This document shows positions 51,694 to 61,954 of a stretch of DNA of 64,000 bases, piece after piece. A program made the translations under genes and the position numbers. Each line of letters begins with the position of its first letter. The first letter of the stretch is position 1. The DNA is taken from NCBI GenBank assembly GCA_034687125.1, contig JAQGBZ010000132.1:95476-159475 (forward strand), in the 5' to 3' direction. Source of the stretch: Neelides folsomi (taxonomy: Eukaryota > Arthropoda > Collembola > Neelipleona > Neelidae). The notes under the pieces were generated by a model that saw only the letters and a list, made by a program, of their open reading frames with translations, was not told the origin of the DNA and did not search any database.

Positions 51694-53144
51694 TAAGGGA
51701 AAATGACAAAAAAGTTGGAAAAATAATACTGTAGTTAATATATTCTACTACACATACCAATGTATGGTATTTTACTCCATACAAGTACAATATAAGCAAA
51801 ATACTACATATATTGGATATGGAATAAAAATATCCGCTACATGTTGTTATACAAGAGTTGTTGTATAAGAACAAGACATGTTGTTCTGTATTAGGGATTT
51901 TCATGTATGGTTAGTTGGTCCATTGAGTATTGTATGTGTGTTGTTTGGGTAATCCAGAGTGGATTTTCCCTTATCTCCTTTCTTTCGAATTTAATCAGCG
52001 TCCCGTGACATGGAATGACTCCCACACCCAACAGACCCGCAATCTCAATTAACAACGACACTCAGCACAACACGCTCTTAATGTAAATTGTCTCCACGTT
52101 CTTTTTATATAAGGATGGATTTGCTATGAAGACTCAAAGGAAATTACTGCTTTCACAATCTAAACATGTAACCCAAACATATACAGACATGTACCATACA
52201 AACATATACCATATACATATACCATATTGTACTACAATGTACATACTATGTACAATATAGTACTACATACTAAATAAAGTACATAGTACGAGTATTGTGT
52301 ACTTACTATAATATGTATCTTTCCCTGTATTTTCTCTATATTTCACCTTCCACAATGTTTTCCTTCATTATTATTTTATTATGCACCATCGTTGTTGATC
52401 TTACCAAAACCAGACATTGATCAAGTATGAATATTTATGCGATTTTACATAATACAAAGAAAATGAGATTTATATTGTAGAGTATGAAATGTCATGTGCT
52501 ATAATATTTACACGCAAGTAGTACAATATATTAAATATGTATTTCTATTTAATACTCTATACAAGTATACCTACGTATTATTGTAATATGTAAATTTGTA
52601 TGTACACATACTTTATATTTTATATATATATATATAATATATGTTTTTGTATGTAATATTTGTAGTTTGTATAAGTATGTATTTGTATTGTATGGTTATG
52701 GTAAATAATTGATTGTTTGTATAGAATATAAATGTGGTCCAAGAAGATAAAAGAGTGGAAGGATTGATTTTCCCTTCCCAAATATAAACTTTCTCTGTTT
52801 CTGACCAAATGAAAGATAAAGTTAGGGGTTTGGAGGAGATTTCATTTTTGTCCGTCACGAGATGAACCCCATGACTTAAATGACCCTTTTCAAATGTCAA
52901 ATACCAATTTGTCTCCAGAGCAACGTTGAGCTCAAATTTCCTCTCCGCAATCACACTTCCTGTTACAATCAATTTACTCTCATTTCGTCCCTTTCTTTCA
53001 CTCTCATTTGGAAATCAACCCCTTTAGGCAAAATTTGACAACTTTCACACACACAAAATGGATTTTAACAAAACATTTAATTTTAATTTTATTCTAATTG
53101 TAATTTATGAACATTAATATAAATTATAAATACATTAACATTTG
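51694..53144. other. gene-free stretch with TAC/GTA low complexity
   Basis: No supported gene. A dense patch of GTACATA/ATACCATA repeats lies near 52160-52330 and another near 52500-52690. A minus-strand open frame of 119 codons at 52613-52972 has no recognisable motif. Confidence 0.4.
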
Positions 53145-53200
53145 AAACACACGAATGGTACAAATATAAAATAAACACACGAATGGTACAAATATAAAAT
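53145..53200. repeat. tandem duplication, 28-bp unit x2
   Basis: Two identical adjacent copies of a 28-bp unit starting AAACACACGAATGGTACAAA. Recent duplication. Confidence 0.85.
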
Positions 53201-53286
53201 AAACACAAATATTATAAAAATACATAAAAATAATATTTTTTTTATATTTTTTACATAAATACATACTTACATATAATACCTGTATA

Positions 53287-53401
53287 TACAGCTTGTTTAC
53301 TTTGTACCTTTCTTTTTTAAATTCCTAATAATACTAATATAATACTACTTCCTTAGTTATTAGGGATTTAAAAAAGAAAGGTTCAAAGTAAACACGCTGT
53401 A
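53287..53401. mobile_element. long-arm hairpin MITE (115 bp)
   Basis: Arms of about 45 bp pair with only about three mismatches. The left begins TACAGCTTGTTTACTTTGTA and the right ends TTCAAAGTAAACACGCTGTA. The TACAG tips and TTTACT inner sequence relate it to the second family, but the arms are far longer, so a transcript would form a stable double-stranded stem. Confidence 0.8.
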
Positions 53402-54384
53402 TAGCATCGACCATTTTATATAAGACATTACTTTGAGTTTACACGCAAATGATACAATTGAGATCTAAGTGCTTTGTTTCATGCTTATTTGTAATTTGAG
53501 ATAAATTTTTTTAAAAAACTAATGTGGAAAGTTGTTCATTGTTATTATATTTAATAAACTTATCTAAAAAGAAAGATATTAACCATTAGATATTAAAATA
53601 TAATTAAATATGTATACAAGTATGGATTTGAGGATTTCTATAAAATTATAAAATTGTAAATTATAAATTAATGGATCATGCAAACAGACATTGACTAATG
53701 TTAATAATTCCTCAATGACTACACATTATTCATTATGGAAATGTGTTTGGGCTGAAGGTTAAAACTTAAATCCTGGGAGAGGGGAAATCCCTTAAGAACT
53801 TTCCCCCTGAAAAAGATTTTCTCATGGAGATGAAGAGGAAGCTCCATTTGAAAAATCCATTAGTCTCAATTGAATTCTGAGGACGTTGTGTGAGTGGAGG
53901 ACATTGAGGACTAGAGACTGAGACTCCATATTTATATTCCCTTTTACTCTCAAAAATACCTTTTACTTCATATCAGGTCCAAACGAGGTTAGCTCTACAC
54001 CATTGGCACAGACGTCCTTTCTCTTAAATTTATAAAAACTCCTACACACTCCAAACTACAGATACAAATACACTTATAAATATTTGTTAGTAGAGAGAAA
54101 TGTATGATGGGAAATGTATTTATCTTTTGAGAAACATGACAAAGTGGAAAGAACAGAATTAGTTGTAATTCAAAGGGTCATAAAAACCATATCACTTCCT
54201 TTTTCTCTTCAAACTCAAGAGCATGATGATGAAATTGGGAATTAAACCTTAGGTATAACATTCCTTACAAGAACAAAAGTTCCATCATAAGGAATGAATT
54301 TTTCTAATTTTTTTTATTACATTTCATCATATTTGCACTTTTAAAGCAAACTCCACAATTTCATTTCTTGTCTTAAATACAATA
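53402..54384. other. gene-free AT-rich stretch
   Basis: No supported gene. Slightly GC-richer around 53750-53960, with no coding signal. Confidence 0.45.
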
Positions 54385-54476
54385 TACAGGGTGTTTACTA
54401 TTTAGTGTTCTTTCAGCTATTTGAGATCATTTCATATTATTCTCTAGAAAAGAACACAACATGTAAACACCCTGCA
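54385..54476. mobile_element. second-family MITE (92 bp)
   Basis: TACAGGGTGTTTACTATTTA followed by GTGTTCTTT on the left; AGAACACAACATGTAAACAC plus CCTGCA on the right. The final TGCA in place of TGTA marks mutation of the right tip. Confidence 0.75.
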
Positions 54477-56635
54477 CAATATTCTTTTTTGACTTGTTTC
54501 ATTTATGGTTAAAATCTCTTTTAACATTTTAATAAATTAAGGGATTTGTTAATAAGAGTTCTTTTATTAAGGGTTTTGTTATTAAGGGTTTAAATATTAA
54601 AGGTTTAACTTTAAATATTGCATTAATTTTAATTTTAGGTTTAAGTTTATTGAACAATGGAAAGGAGATAGGATATTTTGAAGGAATAAACCACGGGGTT
54701 GGAAAGCTGTCGATAAGGGATATAAAAAGGGAACAGACGGTGAGTTATCTTTTGTGAGGATTTTGAGCTGAATTGGTTTCTCCTTTCATTTAATGGTAAT
54801 CTCAGGAAACTCAGGGTGGTTCGCAGTTGTTTGCCTTCACCTTCCCAAATCCTCCCCCAACAATGGAAATGAAATTTAAGAAAAAGAATTGTTTTTTAAA
54901 TTACCTCACCTCATTTAAGTCCCCTTTTACTCTTCGTATAATCTCCGGTATGAAAGAAATCTTTGTATTTTGCATAAAGCAATCTTCATGTATTTTGCAT
55001 AAAGAAATTAATTCAAACCCGCTCAACCTTTTGTTTGCAAATAAGCTCCGATTACAAATCCATTCAATTTGAATATAAAATCTACGATTTATGAGAATTA
55101 ATTAAATTCAATATTTCTCGACCTACTAAACGGGTATATGAATATTTTGCATTAATTGAACTTTTGTTTCCTATTGGATGGAACTCATTAAAACCAAGTT
55201 ATTGATCTCTGTAATAAATATTTTGTGTAAATGGGAAAGTGCGAAAACCAGCACACTCTTTGTAACCCCAATGTCATCAACAGAGATGGATTCGGTTAAT
55301 TAAAATCCAACTTTCCCAATACTTTCACATTTGATTCATTCAAGTGGGAAAAACTGCAAATAAATTTTCCGCAGACTCAACACGAATGGAAAACAAACTA
55401 CGCTTTTATTTCACAATAAAATTAACTTTATTGTTTAATTTATTTAAGATTATATATAATATTAATACATACTACTGCATGTATGGTATAAGTAGAGGTA
55501 GTGTATGTATAGATAGTGTATTGCTAATTAAATTGATAATTGGATTATTCAAATTAACATAAATTGGATTTGAGAAATTGTCAATGTCAATTGAATTGGA
55601 TGGCTTATATTGAATTGACCTCATTTTATTTACGGAAAGTTTCCAGAGTCTGAAACTGAGAACGTTGTTCAACTTAATGGTTAAAAAAGAAAGAAGTAGA
55701 AGGGAAGAAAAGAGTTAAAGGTCACACAGTGGGAACTCCGAGTTTCCTTATGAAAGACGTTTATTATGATCAAGTTTAATATTCGGTGGATTTTATCCCA
55801 AAGGCTTTTTCTTCAGCTTGACGGGAGTTTGGAGCAAGCCCAGTAACTTACATACAAATGTCCATCATTCAAATTTAATTTTAATACAGCCACTATTATT
55901 ATCATTTATTATATGCAAAAATTTGATTTGTTATATGCAATATATTCGCATATACAAATCAATTTGCATATTCAATACAAATACAAATACTACATAGATA
56001 ACTTTGTATAACTAATTTTATAGATTATTAACTTATACCAATATATGATATAGTCTATTGACAAGCGAATCATAGTAAAATATTTTTTATTCTCTTTGGA
56101 TGGAAAAGTCTAAAAACGACTATAAATATTTGTGGATATAAAAAATAAAATTCATACACATGAAATCTTAATAATAATAAATATATCAATGTGAAGTAGA
56201 TCAGTTTCTGTCTTTGTTTTCCAGTTTTTGTGCATTGATCAAATTTCCTCACAATACCTCAGAGAGATCAAAGTGGGGGAGAAAAGAAATATATTCACCT
56301 CCGATCTTCCAATATCCAAAAAAGAAAGACCAAAAAAAAAGAAGATCAGAAAGAAAGGTACTTCTTGAATTTGAACAACCTTTCAAAATTTCTGTCACCA
56401 AAACTAATTTCATTTTTTCTCAATTCCCAATTTTTCATTTTTTAATCGGAAACTCAAGTTTTTACATCCTTCCTCTTTCCCTTGCGGAGATTTGGAAGTC
56501 ATTGGGGTTAATCCGATTTATTCATGAAAATGAATTAGTTCACCAAATATACCGTTTAACCTTTATATAAAATTCTTTTAAAAATTCATTCCTTTCCTTA
56601 CCCATTTACAACACATCAATTTCTACTACCTAGTA
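54477..56635. other. gene-free AT-rich stretch
   Basis: No supported gene. It contains TTAAGGGTTTT-type repeats near 54540-54610. A 16-bp direct repeat, TGTATTTTGCATAAAG, occurs twice at about 54964-55005. Confidence 0.45.
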
Positions 56636-56711
56636 TATAGGGTGTGGCAAAATTTGCTTTCTTTTTTATAAGGTTGTCTAAGTAACTAAATAACTTTTGA
56701 CGCACCCTGTA
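56636..56711. mobile_element. decayed TACAGGGTG-family MITE (76 bp)
   Basis: The left tip is TATAGGGTGTGGCAAAATTT and the right end is ACTTTTGACGCACCCTGTA. The arms still pair but with several mismatches. Confidence 0.65.
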
Positions 56712-57466
56712 CAGGTACATTTAATAAAAATACATATACTAGGTGTTTAATTTTTATAGAACTTTTGGAAGAAAAACTTAATTCTTTTGCAACCTGCAAT
56801 TGTTAAAAGTTAAAAAATTGTGAAAATGTTGGAAAGTTTGGAAAATTTTTATATTCACCTTTGTGTTCTTTCTATATATACAATATAGTACCAAAATAGT
56901 AAATAAAACACAATAGTAGTTATTCATATTTTTTAAGTACAGATATATTATACATAAAATATATAAAATATCTGTAGTTATATTCTATATATAAATATCA
57001 GAATGTAGTTAGAATTACAATGGAGAGTAAGTTTGGTGTTTGAGCCTATAAAGTTTTTTTTAGTCCCAGGCAGAGTTAATAACAAAGCAGAGTTCCATTA
57101 TCTCTTCTTTGACACTCCCTCATAAGAATCAGGAGCTTAAAAGAGTTCGTCACAATTTTACTTAAAAGATATCTCCCCTTTAAAAAGTAGTTTTGGTGGG
57201 CGGTGGGCGTCCACTTGTCGTTCTTGACGTTCAGAATGTTCGAGCACGAGCACGGGGGAAACCATGAAGCCTCCTTTTACTTCTTTCCCTTCATTCGGAG
57301 CAACAGGCATCAGAAGGCTGTGAACATTTGAGCAGAATACAACTCATACAATTGTCCATATAGATCTTTCTCTCATACATTTTCTCTATATATTTTCACT
57401 ATATATTTTCTCCTTGTATTTTCTCCTAATAGAGGAATCGTCTGAAAGTCAGGACATTAGACTCAC

Positions 57467-57754
57467 AATTAATTTCCCTCTAGCCTTCTTCTGTTTCTCC
57501 CAATGTGGATTCCCTCCACTGTGGAAATGCACAGTTCGCCGTTCCGAGTCAACTAACGCGGTTTGGTTCCGGAGCAATTTAATTAGACATTTCGGACGAA
57601 GCCTCACGAGTTGGTTCTTTTGTCGACAAGTTGAGCCAATTCCGTCCCCTCTGTGCATCCCCTCACTAAACATCAAGACAACGAGGGTGAACATCACCGA
57701 GAAATTCCCTTTTTTTAACCCAAGGAACTTCATATTCATTAAACTACACTTCAC
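57467..57754 (-). CDS. weak candidate: first exon of a secreted peptide
   Basis: The open frame starts at 57754, with further Met codons at 57739 and 57733. From 57733 it reads as a plausible signal peptide: a basic start, then a hydrophobic core SVMFTLVVLMF. It continues into a basic, Cys-containing stretch (STCRQKNQLVRLRPKC). GTGAGT, a good splice donor, lies at 57466-57461 just before the stop at 57449. The region is visibly richer in GC than its surroundings. A 125-codon frame on the other strand (57414-57791) overlaps it, so either or both may be chance. No family recognised and no second exon found. Confidence 0.2.
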
Positions 57755-58682
57755 AAAGAAAACTGAGATCGAGACCGAGGAGAAAACTTGAGAATTTTCA
57801 AGATTTTTTTAGTCTAATTATTATTCTTCAAAAGTTTTTTAACCTCAATTACTGTGAAGTTGAATTTGTGAACTTTAACATTAAATATTTTCATTGGCTC
57901 AATTTATTGGAACTGAAAGAGAACAAAGGTAAAATGAAACTTTTTCTATTTAACTTTCTTTTTTTGAAAGGAGCTTTTTTATAGATTACACTACATTTTA
58001 TTTATAAAATATTTTTATCAAAAAAATGAAGATGAAAATAGTTTTATAATGATATTTATAAAAAATGAATATTTTTTGCCCGTATTTTATACAGTATATT
58101 TTTATGAAATTACGATATATGTATGTATTGGTATTGATGTAAGACTAATTTTATATTCATAGTAAACTTTGAGTTTATTCAAGTTTTATATTGTTAAGTA
58201 TATGGAAAGGATTTTGGTCGTGTTGTTCATCTCATTGCACTTAACGGTCTCTTTAAATAATGAGTTTTTCTGCGTCAGTTCACTATTTTTAGACAAAGGG
58301 AGTTCCGAAGAATCAAAGGGAAAAAGAGCTAAAAATTGTCCACAATAAATAAATGGAAATTCCCATAATGCGTCCCTTAAAAAATGTTAAAAGACGACGC
58401 GGGAAAAGTGCTTGTCTTTCCACCATGAATCAAAGATTTATGATTCTTCTTCCTATTGCTCTTTATACTTATACAAAAATTCTCATTATATATATAAAGA
58501 CAATACATTTACTACACTTCATCCAAGACCAACATTTTTACACTTTGAGAATAAATCTTATACGAGAAAAATATACTTACAATAAGTTTGTTTAAGATAT
58601 TTATATATTTCTCTAATATAGAAAATATATTTGAACCAAAACAGATGCGTATGTTCTTCTATTATTTAAAGTCTTTTTCATA

Positions 58683-58838
58683 TACAGGGCGAGCCAAAAT
58701 TTATAGAATATTTTCTATAGTTATGTATAGGATGTTTATTGTGTAGTGTACTTAAGAGCTATTTAATAAGATCTAGAAAAGTATACATAGTAAACTTCTT
58801 GTTTATAAAATATTGTGTAAATTAAGGATCACCCTGTA
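58683..58838. mobile_element. nested MITEs
   Basis: The outer element has TACAGGGCGAGCCAAAATTT on the left and GGATCACCCTGTA on the right. Inside, at about 58726-58803, lies a second-family copy (TATAGGATGTTTATTGTGTA on the left, GTATACATAGTAAACTTCTT on the right). The inner copy interrupts the outer one, so it inserted later. Confidence 0.65.
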
Positions 58839-59859
58839 CTGAGATAAAGAAAGTCATTTTTTATGTTTTTTGAACTTTAGGAAAATGTAAAGAACATCAA
58901 TATTGTTTTTCTAATCCTATTTGTTTTGTTTTGAATAATCTGTGACTTTTATGCAGAGGATAAAAAATAATAAGGGTAGATGTATAGGAAGGGATTTTTT
59001 GTATTAAGGGTATTCGGATCTTTCGGAGTATTCGGAGTGTCAAGTGTCTCAAGACTTTCTTTCTCAATTCGTTCCCCTTGTCCCTTTGGATCAAATGGAA
59101 ATCGGGTTTTTCCATTCACAAGATCCGGAGATCAGACAGTTGGACATGATAGAAATCCCCTCTTGGGACAATTGAAAAAACCCTTTGTTTACAAATATGG
59201 GGAAGGGAAGGAGTGAAAAGAAGGGCGTGAATTTGAGGGGTAAAATGGGATTGTAAGTGTTTGGTTTCCTCCGAAAGCTCCGAAAGGAGAGAAAGCGAAA
59301 GAGGAAAATTTAGTCGACAAGATTTACATTTCCATTTAAAGGATATAAAATTCCCAACCTTCTGCTCCACATCTCACAAAAACCCACTTTCAACCTTCAT
59401 TATTATCTTACTTACATTGGACAAATATCATACAACTTTCACAAAGAAGACTCCTTTCATAGGGCTTGTTATATTGATCACGTAAAGTGTATACTTAAAT
59501 GTATGGTGTATGTATAAACATTAAACCTCTCAAATTCCCACTTCACACAAAAGCTACTTGAATACAATTTTACATGTCACAATTTTATTTATTGTCCTTT
59601 TTTAATTTCCATTCTATACATTATTCTTCTTCTTATTATTATTATTATTATAATACCTTTAGACCAAATAAACTAAAATTATAATTTTCGTTCAATGCAT
59701 TTATATAATAAGGGTTTAAAAAAAACATCGACTTAAAAGATACCCTGTATAAATAAATTTATAAATATATCAGCATAGTATAAGTATTGGTAAATTAGTA
59801 ATAATTAAATATAATTTATAATTAATTAAATTTAATTCTATAATGATTTAATTTGAAGG
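58839..59859. other. upstream region of the dimmed-like gene
   Basis: No supported coding region. A less AT-rich block lies at about 58990-59400, and an ATT/CTT microsatellite at about 59625-59652. A solo right end (TACCCTGTA) ends near 59749. The promoter and leader of the bHLH gene should lie here. Confidence 0.4.
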
Positions 59860-61954
59860 ATGTTGGACGAATCGAGTGATTTTTATCTAAGCGATTCCTC
59901 GTCCACGACTTCCTCCCCTAACGTGGCACTCGTTTCCTTAACTATCGCCGACGTGGCCTTGGACGCGTCCCCATCCATCAACGACACAACTTCAGAGTCC
60001 GATTTGGTGGAGATGAAGAGCGGGAGAGAAGAAGCAACCGAGGAGGGAAATGTAAAGAGGAAAAATCCCGTTGGTAGGAGGAAGCTCATCCTAAGTGCAC
60101 GAGAGAAAACCATGAGAAGACTTGAAAGTAATGAAAGAGAACGTCTAAGGATGCATTCACTCAACCAAGCATTCCAGGTAACAAAATTCCAAATACTTTC
60201 CCATATAAAATATATATTAGTAAATAATATACAACAGAAATATAACATATACAGGGTGGGTCAAAAGTTGTATAATTTATGTACACCATTTATGTACAAA
60301 CAAGAAAAACACACATGCATGCATTGAGACCTATATTTGCTCAAGGGAGTTTATAAAGACATTTTGCTTGGAGTTTGTCCAGTGGTTTATTAATGTACCT
60401 CATCACAAAGGGAGTTGATGAATGGAGTGAAAAGGAGAAGCCCATTGTGAACTTTTAGATTCATATTTAAAATTGCGTGAGGTTCGGGGGAGAGAAAGAT
60501 GCCCTGAGCCAGATGATGAAAAGGGACATTAAAATGTTATAACCATTTTATTAGTTTAGATAGGCCTTGATCTTTGCCATTTCCTCACTCCCCAATTCCC
60601 CAGTCAAATTACAAAAGGAAAAGGTAAGGGAGCTTTTCTACTACGCCCATTACGCTTCCCATCAAAGGAATTGAGGGGAAATTCAGGGAGAGCAAACATC
60701 GCCGTCTTATTGTGACGTCATATTTACATAATCTTGGTATTTACAACATTTATGGAAAAGATTCCTGTACCAGTGAGGTTGGAAACTTTTCCCTTTATGT
60801 ATTCTTAGGTTGGGTTAGGTTAAAGGTAAACGTTTATTAACAACAATTTTCCTACGAGGGAATCAACAGTCCATTTGTAGAGAAATGACCATAATTGACA
60901 AACCATTTCCTTCCTTGACTCTCCTAATAGTTCACAAACATACTCACAATGGAATCAAGGTGAATGGTTTTAATATTCATATTGATACAGTTGAGGAATG
61001 AAGCTCAGACTTCCACAGAATTTCTGTTCAATTTACTTTACTCCGCACTTACACAAACTTACTCAACTTTCACAAACTTATTATAACAACTTTATTTCGA
61101 GGCTGAGAAAATTTCTGTGAGAAACTAGAGGTTGAATTTCTTTGTAAGATATTCTAATTTAATTATATAGTACTTTACAGATTTTTCTGTATATGGTAGT
61201 TAAATGTAATGTTACATACATTTAACTTTAAATCTAATGTTATCGCACTTACATATTAACACATTTAGGATGTACAAAATGATCAAATTTACTTCATAAA
61301 TATATATAATATAAATACGGATTTTATGGTTAAAGTGCATTATAATTTATAAGTAAATACATATACAGGGTGAGCCATAAGTTGCTTTCTTTTTATACGA
61401 TTATTTATTTAAAAAGAAAGTTTGTTAAATAAATAATCGTATAAAAAGAAAGCAACTTTTGGCTCACCCTGTATATAATTTAGTAAATATAAAATATTTG
61501 GATCATTTATGATATTTAGTGAAAAGATTTCCTAGACGGTTTTATTGATTTTTTGATTTGTCCCTGTGAAAAGCGTAAGATCAAATTAGCTCACCTCATT
61601 TCTCCCTTGTTTGCTATTTTTTGATTCCCAATTGTGCCCTTGTAAAAGCTCATTTGGCTTTGATTCTTTTAGTCCCTGAGAGAAGTCATTCCGCACGTGG
61701 CGAGCAAAAGCAGACGTCTTTCCAAACTCGAAACTCTCACCTTAGCCAAGAACTACATTGTGGCCCTGACCGGCATGGTCGTCCACGAGGACTGCAAAGA
61801 GGGAGAAGAAGGAGAAGACAAAATAAATCCCGTCGATGTCCTGGAAAAAGACTGCTTGCTACAACCAGCGGCTGTCGGCGAAGAAGGCGACGACTTCACC
61901 TTTGACCTCGACATTGGAGAAAATCCAGACTCACTTGGATTCTACGATGACTAA
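59860..61954 (+). CDS. dimm: bHLH transcription factor, dimmed/Mist1 (BHLHA15) type
   Basis: Exons 59860-60177 and 61673-61954 are joined in phase 0 through a 1495-bp intron (CAG|GTAACA to TTTTAG|TCCCTG) to give 199 residues. An in-frame TGA two codons upstream supports the ATG. The Ser/Thr- and acidic-rich N-terminus is followed by a bHLH at about 86-142: basic region RRLESNERERLRMHSLN, helix 1 LNQAFQSLREVIPHV, loop, and helix 2 RLSKLETLTLAKNYIVALTG. This basic/helix-1 sequence with the LTLAKNYI helix 2 is characteristic of Mist1/Dimmed. In flies and mammals these dimeric E-box factors promote secretory capacity in neuroendocrine or exocrine cells. The C-terminus is acidic, ending in DSLGFYDD. 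The intron falls within helix 1 (LNQAFQ|SLRE). The intron holds two MITE remnants. Confidence 0.93.
60178..61672 (+). other. intron of the dimmed-like gene (1495 bp)
   Basis: The intron splits helix 1 of the bHLH. It carries a solo MITE left end at 60250 (TACAGGGTGGGTCAAAAGTT) and a full hairpin element at 61364-61473. Less AT-rich blocks at about 60340-60800 and a TGACGTCA motif (CRE-like, near 60714) could be regulatory. The latter is a motif match only. Confidence 0.8.
61364..61473 (+). mobile_element. near-perfect hairpin MITE in dimmed-like intron (110 bp)
   Basis: Arms of about 49 bp pair with essentially one mismatch around a loop of about 12 nt. The left begins TACAGGGTGAGCCATAAGTT and the right ends CAACTTTTGGCTCACCCTGTA minus the first base. 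It is longer than its 80-bp relatives because the inner ATACGATTATTTATTTAA block is also inverted. Its near identity suggests recent origin. Confidence 0.85.

Noticed and set aside
52613-52972. 119-codon minus-strand ORF
   Set aside because: The N-terminal half looks slightly protein-like, but the rest comes from a (TA)n/GTAT low-complexity tract. No splice signals or family support it.
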